From assembly GCF_036173065.1 (NCBI RefSeq), contig NZ_CP108041.1, positions 2,855,001-2,919,000 of the forward strand: DNA of 64,000 nt. Direction: 5' to 3'. Below are positions 33,626 through 43,087 of this stretch, piece by piece. A program made the position numbers and the translations under genes. The stretch comes from Rhodococcus sp. NBC_00297. GTDB taxonomy: Bacteria > Actinomycetota > Actinomycetes > Mycobacteriales > Mycobacteriaceae. The first letter of the stretch is position 1. Every line of letters begins with the position of its first letter. Below the pieces are notes generated by a model. That model saw only the letters and a program-made list of their open reading frames with translations, was not told where the DNA came from and did not search any database.

Positions 33626-34326
33626 CCGAGTCGTCCCCGACCGACCCGACAAACAGCGACGCGTCCGGTAACGACACTTCCGGGCACCCGCACGCCGACA
33701 CCCGCACGATCGTGCACGTGATGCGGCACGGCGAGGTGCACAACCCCAAGGGAATCCTCTACGGGCGCCTCCCGAACTTCCGGTTGTCGGTGAACGGTCA
33801 GGCCCAGGCGCGCACGGTGGCGAACGTGCTCGCCGGGCACGACGTCACGCACGTCGTCGCCTCCCCGTTGCAGCGCGCCCAGGAGACGGCGGCGCCCATC
33901 GCGTCGGCGTTCGGGCTCACCATCGAGACGGACGAGAACCTCATCGAGGCCGGGAACGACTTCGAGGGTCTGAAGGTCGCCGTCGGAGACGGTGCGCTGC
34001 GCCGGCCCCGCCACTGGCTCAAGCTGCGTGACCCGTTCACCCCCTCGTGGGGCGAGCCCTACCTGCAGATCGCCCACCGGATGTTGGCCGCCGTCAACGC
34101 GGCTCGCGTCGCGGCCGTGGGCCACGAGGCCGTGTGCGTGAGTCATCAGCTGCCCGTGTGGACCCTGCGTCGCTTCCTGCAGGGCGACCGGTTGTGGCAC
34201 GACCCCCGCAACCGCCAGTGCGGCCTCGCATCGCTCACCTCGCTGATCTACGAGGGCGACACCCTCGTCGACATCGTCTACTCCGAGCCCGCAGGGGCGT
34301 CGGACCCCCTCCAGACCGGCGCATGA
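33622..34326 (+). CDS. Histidine phosphatase family protein (Rv0525-like)
   Basis: This 234-residue member of the phosphoglycerate mutase-like superfamily has the catalytic histidine in [33 protein letters not shown], and a second histidine in [10 protein letters not shown]. The first 30 residues are polar and variable. It is fused by overlaps between hemL and the thioredoxin-like lipoprotein gene, an order kept in M. tuberculosis. The substrate is unknown. Confidence 0.85.
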   Translation: MTESSPTDPTNSDASGNDTSGHPHADTRTIVHVMRHGEVHNPKGILYGRLPNFRLSVNGQAQARTVANVLAGHDVTHVVASPLQRAQETAAPIASAFGLTIETDENLIEAGNDFEGLKVAVGDGALRRPRHWLKLRDPFTPSWGEPYLQIAHRMLAAVNAARVAAVGHEAVCVSHQLPVWTLRRFLQGDRLWHDPRNRQCGLASLTSLIYEGDTLVDIVYSEPAGASDPLQTGA

Positions 34327-34931
34327 GACCCGCCCGCCTGCTCGCGCCGCTGCTCGTGGCCGCCACCGTTCTCACCGGGTGCGCCACGGGTACCGACGCC
34401 GTGGCACAGGGTGGGACCTTCGAGTTCGTCTCACCCGGCGGCAAGACGTCGATCTTCTACGACCCGCCCGCCGACCGCGGCACCGTGGGGAACCTCTCCG
34501 GACCCGACCTCATGACCGAGGGCACGACGACGTCGCTGTCCGACTACGAGGGCCAGGTCGTCGTCCTCAACATCTGGGGTCAGTGGTGTGGCCCCTGCCG
34601 CGGTGAGGCCGACGATCTCGAGCAGGTCTTCGAGGCGACGAAGGACCAGGGTGTGCAGTTCCTGGGCATCAACGTGCGCGACAACCAGCAGGACAAGGCG
34701 CAGGACTTTGTCATCGACAACAACGTGACGTACCCGTCCATCTACGACCCGCCGCTGCGCACCCTCCTCGCTCTCGGATCGAACTACCCGACCACCGTCA
34801 TCCCGACCACGATCGTGCTCGACCGTGAGCACCGCGTCGCCGCGGTGTTCCTGACGGAGCTCCTCGCGAGCGACCTGCAGCCCGTGGTCGAGCGCATCGC
34901 AGCCGAGCCACCCGACGTGTCCGATGGGTGA
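34323..34931 (+). CDS. Thioredoxin-like lipoprotein for cytochrome c maturation (TlpA/ResA-like)
   Basis: The 202-residue protein has a lipoprotein signal (LLAPLLVAATVLTGCAT, lipidated Cys near residue 19) and a thioredoxin fold with WGQWCGPCRGEADDLEQV, FLGINVRDNQ and the cis-proline loop TVIPTTIVLD. It faces the outside of the membrane and should reduce apocytochrome c or a partner before haem attachment, with electrons from CcdA, the next gene. Counterpart of Rv0526. It overlaps both neighbours. Confidence 0.9.
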   Translation: MRPARLLAPLLVAATVLTGCATGTDAVAQGGTFEFVSPGGKTSIFYDPPADRGTVGNLSGPDLMTEGTTTSLSDYEGQVVVLNIWGQWCGPCRGEADDLEQVFEATKDQGVQFLGINVRDNQQDKAQDFVIDNNVTYPSIYDPPLRTLLALGSNYPTTVIPTTIVLDREHRVAAVFLTELLASDLQPVVERIAAEPPDVSDG

Positions 34932-35715
34932 GGCGTTCCAGTCGGCTGCCGCGTCGGGGCCGCTGTTCCTGGCTCTCGGTGCCTGCCTGCTCGCCGGTCT
35001 GGTGTCCTTCGCGTCGCCCTGCGTCGTCCCCCTGGTTCCGGGTTACCTGTCCTACCTGGCCGGAGTCGTCGGAGCGGACTCCCCGTCCGTCACCGCCGAC
35101 GAGGCGGCCACCAAGACTCTGGTGCGGGGTCGCAGCCGCGTCGCCGGTGCCGCGGCCCTCTTCGTTCTCGGATTCACCGTGGTGTTCGTCCTGGCCACGG
35201 CCTCGGTCTTCGGCGCCATCTCGGTGCTGTCGGTGAACCGCGAGATCCTGCAGCGTGTGGGCGGCGTCGTCACCATCGCGATGGGTCTCGTCTTCCTCGG
35301 TCTGATCCCCGCCCTGCAGCGCGACACGCGCTTCGAACCGCGCCGCGTCGGCAGCATCCTCGGGGCACCGCTGCTCGGTGGCGTGTTCGCGCTCGGATGG
35401 ACCCCGTGTCTCGGACCCACGCTGGCGGGCGTCATCTCGCTGACGGCCGGTACCGAGGGCACCACCGCGGCGCGCGGTGTGGTGCTGATCGTCGCCTACT
35501 GCCTGGGACTGGGACTGCCCTTCGTCGTTCTGGCGTTCGGCTCCGTCAGCGCGTTGCGCGGCGTCGGATGGCTGCGCCGCAACGCCCGTGCCATCCAGGT
35601 GTTCGGCGGTCTGATGCTGGTGGCTGTCGGCATCGCACTGGTGACCGGCGCCTGGGACCTGTTCGTCAGCTGGATCCGCGACGGAGCGGTGACCAGCGTG
35701 ACCCTGCCGATCTAG
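34924..35715 (+). CDS. ccdA: Cytochrome c biogenesis protein CcdA
   Basis: CcdA carries reducing equivalents from cytoplasmic thioredoxin across the membrane. The 263-residue protein has about six hydrophobic helices with the paired redox cysteines in FASPCVVPLVPGYLSYL and GWTPCLGPTLAGV. It starts inside the end of the lipoprotein gene (8-base overlap). Counterpart of Rv0527. Confidence 0.93.
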   Translation: MGEAFQSAAASGPLFLALGACLLAGLVSFASPCVVPLVPGYLSYLAGVVGADSPSVTADEAATKTLVRGRSRVAGAAALFVLGFTVVFVLATASVFGAISVLSVNREILQRVGGVVTIAMGLVFLGLIPALQRDTRFEPRRVGSILGAPLLGGVFALGWTPCLGPTLAGVISLTAGTEGTTAARGVVLIVAYCLGLGLPFVVLAFGSVSALRGVGWLRRNARAIQVFGGLMLVAVGIALVTGAWDLFVSWIRDGAVTSVTLPI

Positions 35716-35731
35716 TGGACGAGAAAGAGAT

Positions 35732-37375
35732 ATGAGCACTGACCTGTCGGCCCGCCCGGACGCCGAGGCGCGCCCGCCGCGGCAGTCTCCGGCGGGGCGC
35801 GTCGTCGCCGCAGTCCGGAACACCTGGCGCGGCCTGACCTCGATGCGCACGGCACTCGTGCTCCTGTTCCTCCTCGCCCTGGCCGCGATCCCGGGTGCGC
35901 TGCTGCCGCAGCGCAGCCTCAACTCGGGGAAGGTGGACCAGTACATCGCGGACCGCCCGTCCCTCGGGCCCGTCATGGACCGGCTGGAGTTGTTCGACGT
36001 CTTCGGCAGCTTCTGGTTCACGGCGATCTACGTCCTGCTGTTCGTCTCGCTCGTCGGCTGCATCCTGCCGCGCTGCGTCGACCACGCCCGCGCGTTGCGC
36101 ACCCCGCCGGTCGCCACCCCGCGCAACCTGGGGCGGCTGCCCCACCACCTGCGCACCGAGGTCGACACGGCACCCGACGTTCTTCTCGACGAGATCGACG
36201 GCCGGATGCGCGGCTGGCGGAAGATGCGGCGCACCGAGGAGAGCGGCGCCTTGACGCTGTCCGCGGAGAAGGGGTACCTGCGCGAGGCGGGCAACCTGGT
36301 GTTCCACCTGTCGCTCGTCGGTCTGCTCGTGGCCATCGCCGTCGGGAAGCTCTTCAGCTACGAGGGCAACGTCGTCGTCATCGCCAACGACGGCCCGGGC
36401 ATCTGCACCACCTCGCCCGCCCAGTTCGACTCGTTCCGCGCCGGCAACAGCGAGGACGGCACGGGCATGACCCCGCTCTGCGTGCGGGTGAAGAACTTCA
36501 CGGCCGACTACCTCGAGAACGGGCAGGCAGAGCAGTTCACGTCCGACATCGAGTACCAGGCCGGCGACGACCTGGTCACGAACACCTGGCGCCCGGACAC
36601 CCTGCAGGTCAACCATCCGCTGCGAGTCGCCGGTGACCGCGTCTACCTGCAGGGACACGGATACGCGCCGACGTTCACGGTGACGTTCCCCAACGGAGAG
36701 ACCCGTACCGAGACGGTCCAGTGGGAGCCCACGGACGGCACCACGTTCCTCTCCAGCGGAGTGCACCGCTTCGATCCGCCCGGCGGTCTGTACCCGGATC
36801 CCGATGTCCGCCGCCAGAACCAGATCGCCATCGAGGGGCTGTTCGCGCCCACCGCGTTCTTCCACGGCTCGCTGTTGTCGTCGAGCTTCCCCGCCCCGAA
36901 CGATCCGGCGGTGGCCGTCGACATCTACAAGGGCGACACCGGCCTCGACACCGGTAATCCACAGTCGCTGTTCTCGCTGAGCCAGGTGCTGGTGGAGCAG
37001 GGCCGGCTGGTGAAGCAGGATCGCGTCAACCTGACACCGGGGGAGTCGACGACGCTGTCCGACGGCACGCAGGTGCGGTTCGACGGCGCCGAGGAATTCG
37101 TCAACCTGCAGGTCTCGCACGACCCCGCGCAGACGTGGGTGCTGGTGTTCGCGCTGTCGATGATGGCCGGTCTGCTGGTGTCCCTGGTGATCAAGCGCCG
37201 TCGCATCTGGGTCCGCGTGAGCACGGACGACGACCGACGACGTACCGTAGTAGAAGTGGGCGGACTCGCCCGGACCGATCAGGCCGGCTGGGGTGACGAG
37301 TTCGACCGCCTCACCGCGCGGGTGCTCGACCGACCCGACGCCGATGACGTACCGACCTCGAACAACAGGGAGTGA
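35732..37375 (+). CDS. resB: Cytochrome c biogenesis protein ResB
   Basis: ResB works with CcsA to export haem and join it to apocytochrome c (System II). The 547-residue protein has three N-terminal-half helices (ALVLLFLLALAAIPGALLPQ, FWFTAIYVLLFVSLVGCILP, LVFHLSLVGLLVAIAVGKLF), a large extracytoplasmic domain (about 225-460) and a final helix (WVLVFALSMMAGLLVSLVI). Counterpart of Rv0528. It follows ccdA by 16 bases. Confidence 0.92.
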   Translation: MSTDLSARPDAEARPPRQSPAGRVVAAVRNTWRGLTSMRTALVLLFLLALAAIPGALLPQRSLNSGKVDQYIADRPSLGPVMDRLELFDVFGSFWFTAIYVLLFVSLVGCILPRCVDHARALRTPPVATPRNLGRLPHHLRTEVDTAPDVLLDEIDGRMRGWRKMRRTEESGALTLSAEKGYLREAGNLVFHLSLVGLLVAIAVGKLFSYEGNVVVIANDGPGICTTSPAQFDSFRAGNSEDGTGMTPLCVRVKNFTADYLENGQAEQFTSDIEYQAGDDLVTNTWRPDTLQVNHPLRVAGDRVYLQGHGYAPTFTVTFPNGETRTETVQWEPTDGTTFLSSGVHRFDPPGGLYPDPDVRRQNQIAIEGLFAPTAFFHGSLLSSSFPAPNDPAVAVDIYKGDTGLDTGNPQSLFSLSQVLVEQGRLVKQDRVNLTPGESTTLSDGTQVRFDGAEEFVNLQVSHDPAQTWVLVFALSMMAGLLVSLVIKRRRIWVRVSTDDDRRRTVVEVGGLARTDQAGWGDEFDRLTARVLDRPDADDVPTSNNRE

Positions 37376-37377
37376 CC

Positions 37378-38355
37378 ATGCCGATCGACGCCACACTTGC
37401 GCAGTTCAGCGACTGGTCCTTCCGGTCGGCGTTCGGTGTCTACCTGCTTGCGGCGGTGTTCCTCATCGCCCAGTACGCCACGCAGACCGTCACGGCTGCG
37501 GAGCAGAAGTCCGAGCGGCAGCTCGTCGCGGCGGGCAAGGCGCCCGTGCGGCCCACCGGTCCCGGTCGGATCGAGGAGGCGCCCCGGCGTCCCGCGTCCG
37601 AGCGCTACGGCGGCATGGGCTACGCGCTGGTGGTGCTCGGTCTGCTGCTCACGGTCACGTCGATCGTGCTGCGCGGATTCGCCACCGACCGGTTCCCCCT
37701 CGGCAACATGTACGAGTTCGTGACGATGGCCACGGCCGCCGCGACGGCGACCTCGATCATCGCGCTGCGGAAGATGCGCCCGACGCTGATCTTCGTGGTC
37801 GTCCCGGTCATGATTCTGATGTTCCTCGCGGCGACGGTCCTCTACGCCGACGCGGCCCCAGTGGTTCCGGCCCTGCGCTCGTACTGGTTGCCGATCCACG
37901 TGACCATCGTCAGCATCGGCAGCGGAATCTTCCTGGTGGCCGGCGTCGCGTCGCTGCTGTTCCTGCTGCGGATGCGCTTCCCCGCCACGGAGGACGGCGC
38001 GAACACGGGTGCACTCGCCCGGTTCGCCCAGCGTCTTCCGGACGCCCGCACGCTCGACCGCCTGGCCTACAAGACCACGATCATCGGCTTCCCGCTGTTC
38101 GGCGCCGGCGTCATCCTCGGTGCGATCTGGGCCGAGGCCGCGTGGGGACGCTTCTGGGGCTGGGATCCCAAGGAGACGGTGTCCTTCATCGCGTGGGTCG
38201 TCTACGCGGCGTACCTGCACGCACGGGCGACGTCGGGCTGGCGGAACACCCGCGCGGCGTGGATCAACGTCGCGGGCTTCGTCGCCATGCTGTTCAATCT
38301 CTTCATCATCAACATGGTCGTCTCCGGTCTGCACTCGTACGCGGGTCTGAACTGA
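37378..38355 (+). CDS. ccsA: Cytochrome c biogenesis protein CcsA/CcsB
   Basis: This multi-pass haem-handling protein has the WWD signature WGRFWGWDPKETVSFIAW facing outside and conserved histidines in WLPIHVTIVSIGSG and GLHSYAGL. The start is ATG at 37378, which is five bases after AGGGAG; the GTG at 37372 overlapping the resB stop is too close to that site. It has 325 residues and about eight helices. Counterpart of Rv0529. It ends the maturation cluster. Confidence 0.93.
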   Translation: MPIDATLAQFSDWSFRSAFGVYLLAAVFLIAQYATQTVTAAEQKSERQLVAAGKAPVRPTGPGRIEEAPRRPASERYGGMGYALVVLGLLLTVTSIVLRGFATDRFPLGNMYEFVTMATAAATATSIIALRKMRPTLIFVVVPVMILMFLAATVLYADAAPVVPALRSYWLPIHVTIVSIGSGIFLVAGVASLLFLLRMRFPATEDGANTGALARFAQRLPDARTLDRLAYKTTIIGFPLFGAGVILGAIWAEAAWGRFWGWDPKETVSFIAWVVYAAYLHARATSGWRNTRAAWINVAGFVAMLFNLFIINMVVSGLHSYAGLN

Positions 38356-38388
38356 CCGTCGGCTCGACATGACCGCCGGGGGGAATCG

Positions 38389-39438
38389 GTGACGGACGAT
38401 CGTTGGGACGGGTGGTCGCCCGGCCCGCAGGACGACGGGCGGATCCCGTCCGCGTCGACGCCGACGGATCCGGCGATCCAGCAGGTGCCTGCCTCGCCGA
38501 TGCAACCGCCCACGGCGCACGACCTCTCGACGTCACGGCTGCTGCGGACCTCGCCGCCCCCACCGACGGGCGGCTGGCGCCGCACGCTCTTCGACGTCAC
38601 CGGTGGCCGGGTGAACGTGGGCAACAGCGCCAAGGAGCAGCGGCGGCTCGCGTTGATCCGTCAGGTCGGCAACCCGTTGCACGGGTGTCATCGCATCGCG
38701 ATCCTGAGCCTCAAGGGAGGCGTCGGGAAGACCACGGTGGCGGCGGCGCTGGGATCGACGTTCTCGTCGGTCCGGGGCGACCGTGTGATCGCCGTGGACG
38801 CGAACCCCGACCGCGGAACGCTGAGCTCCCGGGTTCCGCTGGAGACCGAGAAGACGGTGCGCGACCTGCTGAAGGACGCCCGCGACATCGACAAGTACAG
38901 CGCGGTCCGCGACTTCACGTCCCAGAATCACCACCGGCTCGAAGTGCTGGCGTCGGAGTCCGATCCGGCCATGTCGGAGGCGTTCGACGCGTACGACTAC
39001 GAGACCACGGTGGCCGTGCTGGAGCGGTTCTACAACATCGTGCTGACCGACTGCGGAACGGGACTTCTGCACTCGGCGATGCGGGCGATCCTGCGCAGCG
39101 CCGACGGGCTGGTGATCGTGAGCAGCGGATCGGTGGACGGTGCGCGGAGTGCATCGGCGACGATGGACTGGCTCGACGCGCACGGCTACCGGCATCTGGT
39201 GGAGCAGTCGTTGACAGTGGTCAACATGGTGCGGCCCGGGTCGAAGGTCATCGACGTCTCGAAGATCGTCGACCACTTCGGTCAGCGATGTCGCGCCGTG
39301 CGGGTGATCCCGTACGACGACCATCTCGCTCAGGGGGCGGAGGTCGACCTCGATGCTCTCGCGCCGGCGACGCGCACGGCGCTTCTCGAGACGGCAGCAG
39401 CGATGACCGCCGAGTTCCCGCCCCACGTCACGCGGTGA
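38389..39438 (+). CDS. MinD/ParA-like ATPase (Rv0530-like)
   Basis: The 349-residue protein has a 95-residue variable, Pro-rich N-terminus and then a SIMIBI-class ATPase: deviant Walker A LSLKGGVGKTTVAAALG (Lys109 and Lys114), VIAVDANPDRGTLS, NIVLTDCGTGLLHSAM and QSLTVVNMVRPG. Similar proteins with proline-rich N-termini are linked to type VII secretion loci (EspI-like), but no ESX genes are nearby here. It may act with the membrane cytochrome proteins or in cell-envelope organisation; the role is unknown. Confidence 0.8.
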   Translation: MTDDRWDGWSPGPQDDGRIPSASTPTDPAIQQVPASPMQPPTAHDLSTSRLLRTSPPPPTGGWRRTLFDVTGGRVNVGNSAKEQRRLALIRQVGNPLHGCHRIAILSLKGGVGKTTVAAALGSTFSSVRGDRVIAVDANPDRGTLSSRVPLETEKTVRDLLKDARDIDKYSAVRDFTSQNHHRLEVLASESDPAMSEAFDAYDYETTVAVLERFYNIVLTDCGTGLLHSAMRAILRSADGLVIVSSGSVDGARSASATMDWLDAHGYRHLVEQSLTVVNMVRPGSKVIDVSKIVDHFGQRCRAVRVIPYDDHLAQGAEVDLDALAPATRTALLETAAAMTAEFPPHVTR

Positions 39439-39477
39439 CGGTCGTCCGCCGCACCGCACCGCACCGCGTGACGCGAC

Positions 39478-39687
39478 TCAGTCGACGGAACCGGGCGTTC
39501 CCGCATCGGGACGCTCGGGACCGTTGCCACGATCACGTGCAGGGTTGTTCCTGATCTTCCACAGGAACTCCGGGTCGTCGTCCGGTCCGGTGACGCGTCC
39601 TCTGGGTGCCCCGGTCTCGGGGCCGAAAGACTTCCAGAGGAGCACGATCACGACCACGAGCCCGATCAGAGCCAGAACATAGATCAT
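39478..39687 (-). CDS. Small membrane protein (69 aa)
   Basis: The protein starts with one helix (MIYVLALIGLVVVIVLLWKS) and continues with a polar tail (DDDPEFLWKIRNNPARD). ATG at 39687 is six bases after GGAGG, better spaced than GTG at 39690. It is convergent with the MinD-like gene. No family is recognised. Confidence 0.65.
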   Translation of the reverse strand: MIYVLALIGLVVVIVLLWKSFGPETGAPRGRVTGPDDDPEFLWKIRNNPARDRGNGPERPDAGTPGSVD

Positions 39688-39859
39688 CACGCACCTCCAC
39701 TACCGAGCGTAGTCGTGGCGGAGCGCCGGGGCACTCGAGTCGAGCTCGCAAGATCCTGAGAATCTGCTTGCACGTACTGGTGTCCGGCACGAACACCGCG
39801 AGTGGCGACCGATGGTCGACTCGGTGACGAGTGGGTGGCGCTCTAGGGGTGACGCGTGA

Positions 39860-40069
39860 TCAGCGGTGCGCCTCGGTGGTGAGCGAGGTCAGGAGCTGCA
39901 TGACCTCGGACTCGCGGAAGCGACGGTGGCCGCCGGGAGTGCGGAGCGATCCGAGCCGGCCGGCGTGGGCCCAGCGCGTGACGGTCTTCGGATCGACATG
40001 GAAGAGTGCGGCCACCTGGCCGGGGGTGAGCAGGTTCTCCTGCGTGGGGGTGTAAGCCGGTGCACTCAT
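39860..40069 (-). CDS. bldC: BldC-type transcriptional regulator
   Basis: This 69-residue protein is essentially a single MerR-like winged helix: LLTPGQVAALFHVDPKTVTR, WAHAGRLGSLRTPGGHRRF and SEVMQLL. Length and sequence match BldC, a developmental regulator in Streptomyces that binds direct repeats cooperatively and is conserved in non-sporulating Actinobacteria. GGAGG is six bases before the ATG. Confidence 0.9.
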   Translation of the reverse strand: MSAPAYTPTQENLLTPGQVAALFHVDPKTVTRWAHAGRLGSLRTPGGHRRFRESEVMQLLTSLTTEAHR

Positions 40070-40225
40070 CGCGATCCTCCAGGGACACAGTCTTCATCTC
40101 GGTCGAATGCGGCTGTATGTCCGCATCCGTTGCCCATGGTGGCACCGAGACCCCCGGGTACTCGACTCTTCTAATGTTGGTAAAGGGGAGGTAATGGACA
40201 AATCGGATACGTCGAACGGCTCCGG

Positions 40226-40231
40226 TAATCT
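40226..40231 (+). promoter_or_regulatory. -10 box of a leaderless promoter for the DUF4229-like gene
   Basis: TAATCT with six bases to the ATG at 40238; this spacing argues against the in-frame GTG at 40232. Confidence 0.5.
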
Positions 40232-40237
40232 GTGTCC

Positions 40238-40555
40238 ATGACCGATCCCATCCCCACCGGCAGCACCCCGAGCGGGTCGGCGAAGGGCCGACTGGTCCGC
40301 GATCTCGGCCTCTACACCGCCGCCCGGCTCGGTCTCATCGCTGTGGTCGCGGCCGTCATCTACTTCGGTGCCGCGCTGGTCGGGGTGACCGTGCCGCTGC
40401 TGATCGCCATGGTGTTCGCCCTGGTCGTCGCGTTCCCCCTGTCGCTCGTGCTCTTCAAGGGACTGCGCCGACGCGTCAACGAGGACATCGCCGCCGTCGA
40501 CGAGAAGCGTCGCCGCGACCGCGAGGATCTGCACTCACGCCTGCGCGGAGAGTGA
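40238..40555 (+). CDS. DUF4229-like membrane protein
   Basis: The 105-residue protein has two close hydrophobic segments (LGLIAVVAAVIYFGAALVGV and VPLLIAMVFALVVAFPLSLV) followed by a basic, probably helical cytoplasmic tail (LRRRVNEDIAAVDEKRRRDR). This matches the DUF4229 type of actinobacterial membrane protein, of unknown function. Its 3' end overlaps the convergent pepN by 21 bases. Confidence 0.75.
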   Translation: MTDPIPTGSTPSGSAKGRLVRDLGLYTAARLGLIAVVAAVIYFGAALVGVTVPLLIAMVFALVVAFPLSLVLFKGLRRRVNEDIAAVDEKRRRDREDLHSRLRGE

Positions 40556-43012
40556 CCGTGCGGCGAGTGCGCGGGCCAGGTGGTCGCGCTGCTCTATCAC
40601 GCACCGTCGCAGAGCCGCGGGTACGTCCGGGTGACCCGAGAGCCAGCGATCGGCGTCCTCGCTGTGGGCGGCCGACGGGAAGAGCCCGATGACGAGTCGT
40701 CGAGCGATCTCGATGCTCCGCTCCCGCCAGAAGGTCTCCAGCAGGGCGTAGTACTGCTCGTCGAAGCGCTCGATCAGCGTGCGTGACGGTCCGGCGGTGA
40801 AGCCGCGGATCAGCGCCCCCACCCGCTCGTTGCTCAGGGCGTCCGAACCGGTCAGGGCGGCCCAGGTCGCCTCCTTCACCGACGCGACGGGCTGCGCCGC
40901 CACCGCGGCGGCGTACTGCACCTCACCGGCCCCCGTGCGGTCGGACTCGAGCACCGTCGCCAGCTCGGCCTCGTCGGTGTGACCGGTCGCCGACAGGGCG
41001 AACCACAGGACCCAGCGCTGCTCGGCGTCCAGTTCGAGACCGTCGACGGAGTCCTCGCCGGAGAGCAACGCGCGCACCCTTCCGGCGTGCGACGGGTCGT
41101 GTGACGCCGCGGCGGAGAACGCCCGGAACCACTCGAGCTGCGCGTCCGACCCGGCCGGCGCCCCGGCGAGCTGCTCGGCCGCCGTCGCGGTCCACCGCTG
41201 CCGGACACCGTCCCGGTCCGCGGCGTAGTGCTCCACCGCGACCGCGGTGTCCGCGAGAATCGATCCGAGCACGGCCGGATGCGACTCGGTGGGTGCGAAG
41301 CGGACGGCGAGATCGACGTACGTCTGCGCAGACAGTTCGGCATCGCGCGTCGCGTTCCACCAGGAGGACCACACCAGTGCGCGGCGCAGGTCGTCGGGGA
41401 TGCGGTCCACCGACTGCATCGTCGACTCCATCGACCGCGCGTCCAGGCGCACCTTCGCGTACGTGAGATCGCCGTCGTTCGGCAGGATCACCGCGGCATC
41501 GGGCAGTGCGAGCGGGGTCTCCGCGTCGGTGATGTGCACCGAGATCGGTTCCGCATCGACGAGGTGGCCGTTCTCGTCCGGCGACAGGCACGCGATGTCC
41601 AACCGCTGAGGACGCGGATCCGTCTGCGTGAGAACACCTCTGGTGCGGTCGTACAGCACGGTCGACACGCCGGTGGTCTCGAGCCAGGCGGCCGACCAGT
41701 CGTCGAGCGACCGACCGGCCGGTGCGGCCAGGGCGTCGAGCAGGTCGCGCAGGGTGGCCGTCCCGAAGGCCCGAGCGCGGAAGTATGCGCGGGCGCCCTC
41801 GAAGAAGGCCTCGTCACCGACGAAGGCCCCGAGTTGTTTGATCACGCTGGCGCCCTTGGCGTAGGTGATGCCGTCGAAGTTGAGCTTGGCCGCCTCGAGG
41901 TCGACGATGTCGGCGACGACCGGGTGGGTGGTCGGGAGCTGGTCCTGCGAGTAGGCCCAGGCCTTGCGGCGCAGGGCGAACGACACCCACGCGTCGGTGA
42001 ACCGGGTGGCCGCGACCGAGGCGTACGCGCCCAGGTAGTCGGCGAGGGACTCCTTGAGCCACAGGTCGTCCCACCACTGCATGGTCACCAGATCGCCGAA
42101 CCACATGTGCGCCATCTCGTGCAGGATCGTGTTCGCGCGCCGTGCGTACTGCGCTCGGGTGGCCGCGCTGCGGAACACGTACGACTCCGTGAACGTGACG
42201 CAGCCGGGGTTCTCCATGGCGCCGAGGTTGTACTCGGGCACGAACACCTGGTCGTACTTCCCGAAGGGGTAGGGGAACTCGAACGCATCGTGGAAGAAGT
42301 CGAGCCCGGCGCGCGTGACGTCGAAGATGTCGTCGTGGTCGAGGTACTCGCCGAGCGACGCACGGCACCACGCGCCGAGTTCGATGGTGAGGTCGCCACG
42401 GCGGTACTCCGACGTGGCGCGGTGGTACGGGCCCGCGACGACGGCCGTGATGTACGTGGAGATCGGCTGCGTGGCGGCGAAGACACGGGTGGACGACCCT
42501 GCGTCGTCGGTGGTGGTCTCCTCCACCCGCTCGTTCGACAGCACCGTCCACTCGTCCGGTGCGCTCACCCGGAAGACGAACGGTCCCTTGAGGTCCGGCT
42601 GCTCGAAGTTCACGAAGACGCGCCGCGCGTCGGCGGGCTCGTACTGCGTGTAGAGGTAGGTCTCGCCGTCCGCCGGATCGACGAATCGGTGCAGGCCCTC
42701 ACCGGTGCGGCTGTACGAGCCGCGGGCGTGGATGCGCACGGTGTTGCGGCTCCCGAGATCACGCAGCAGCACCCGCGCACCGTCGTACTGCACCTCCTGT
42801 TCGTGGTCGTTGACGATCACGCGGTCCACGCCGGCACCGAGGAAGTCCATCCACGTCGACGACGCGGTGGCCGCGAAGCTCACGGTGGTGACGGTGCCGA
42901 ACTCGGCTCGGGTCCGTGCCTCGGTCAGGTCCAGCGCCACGTCGTATCGCACGTCGGACACCACCCGGGCGCGGTCGGCGGTCTCGGCGCGGGTCAGGTT
43001 CGCGGTACTCAC
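40535..43012 (-). CDS. pepN: Aminopeptidase N (M1 family)
   Basis: This 825-residue zinc metallopeptidase removes N-terminal residues from peptides in the cytoplasm. It has the substrate-anchoring GAMENPG motif, the zinc motif TILHEMAHMWFGD followed by KESLADYLG, a conserved tyrosine region and an ERAP1-like helical C-terminal domain. GTG at 43012 gives VSTANLTRAETADRARVV, which lines up with the N-terminus of other PepN proteins. A 3-codon frame (ATG AAG GTG TGA) overlaps this start. Confidence 0.94.
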   Translation of the reverse strand: MSTANLTRAETADRARVVSDVRYDVALDLTEARTRAEFGTVTTVSFAATASSTWMDFLGAGVDRVIVNDHEQEVQYDGARVLLRDLGSRNTVRIHARGSYSRTGEGLHRFVDPADGETYLYTQYEPADARRVFVNFEQPDLKGPFVFRVSAPDEWTVLSNERVEETTTDDAGSSTRVFAATQPISTYITAVVAGPYHRATSEYRRGDLTIELGAWCRASLGEYLDHDDIFDVTRAGLDFFHDAFEFPYPFGKYDQVFVPEYNLGAMENPGCVTFTESYVFRSAATRAQYARRANTILHEMAHMWFGDLVTMQWWDDLWLKESLADYLGAYASVAATRFTDAWVSFALRRKAWAYSQDQLPTTHPVVADIVDLEAAKLNFDGITYAKGASVIKQLGAFVGDEAFFEGARAYFRARAFGTATLRDLLDALAAPAGRSLDDWSAAWLETTGVSTVLYDRTRGVLTQTDPRPQRLDIACLSPDENGHLVDAEPISVHITDAETPLALPDAAVILPNDGDLTYAKVRLDARSMESTMQSVDRIPDDLRRALVWSSWWNATRDAELSAQTYVDLAVRFAPTESHPAVLGSILADTAVAVEHYAADRDGVRQRWTATAAEQLAGAPAGSDAQLEWFRAFSAAASHDPSHAGRVRALLSGEDSVDGLELDAEQRWVLWFALSATGHTDEAELATVLESDRTGAGEVQYAAAVAAQPVASVKEATWAALTGSDALSNERVGALIRGFTAGPSRTLIERFDEQYYALLETFWRERSIEIARRLVIGLFPSAAHSEDADRWLSGHPDVPAALRRCVIEQRDHLARALAARSLSAQA

Positions 43013-43087
43013 ACCTTCATGCAACACCACCGGAGGCGCGGCTCGCGACACACCACCGTCGCGGCGACCCGTGCCATCATGGGGCGC

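Noticed and set aside
38389-39438. Plasmid partition ParA
   Set aside because: No ParB or plasmid context; it follows ccsA as Rv0530 does.
41228-43087. Long plus-strand frame leading into the holin-like gene
   Set aside because: Only the part from ATG 43088 resembles a protein family; the rest is antisense to pepN.
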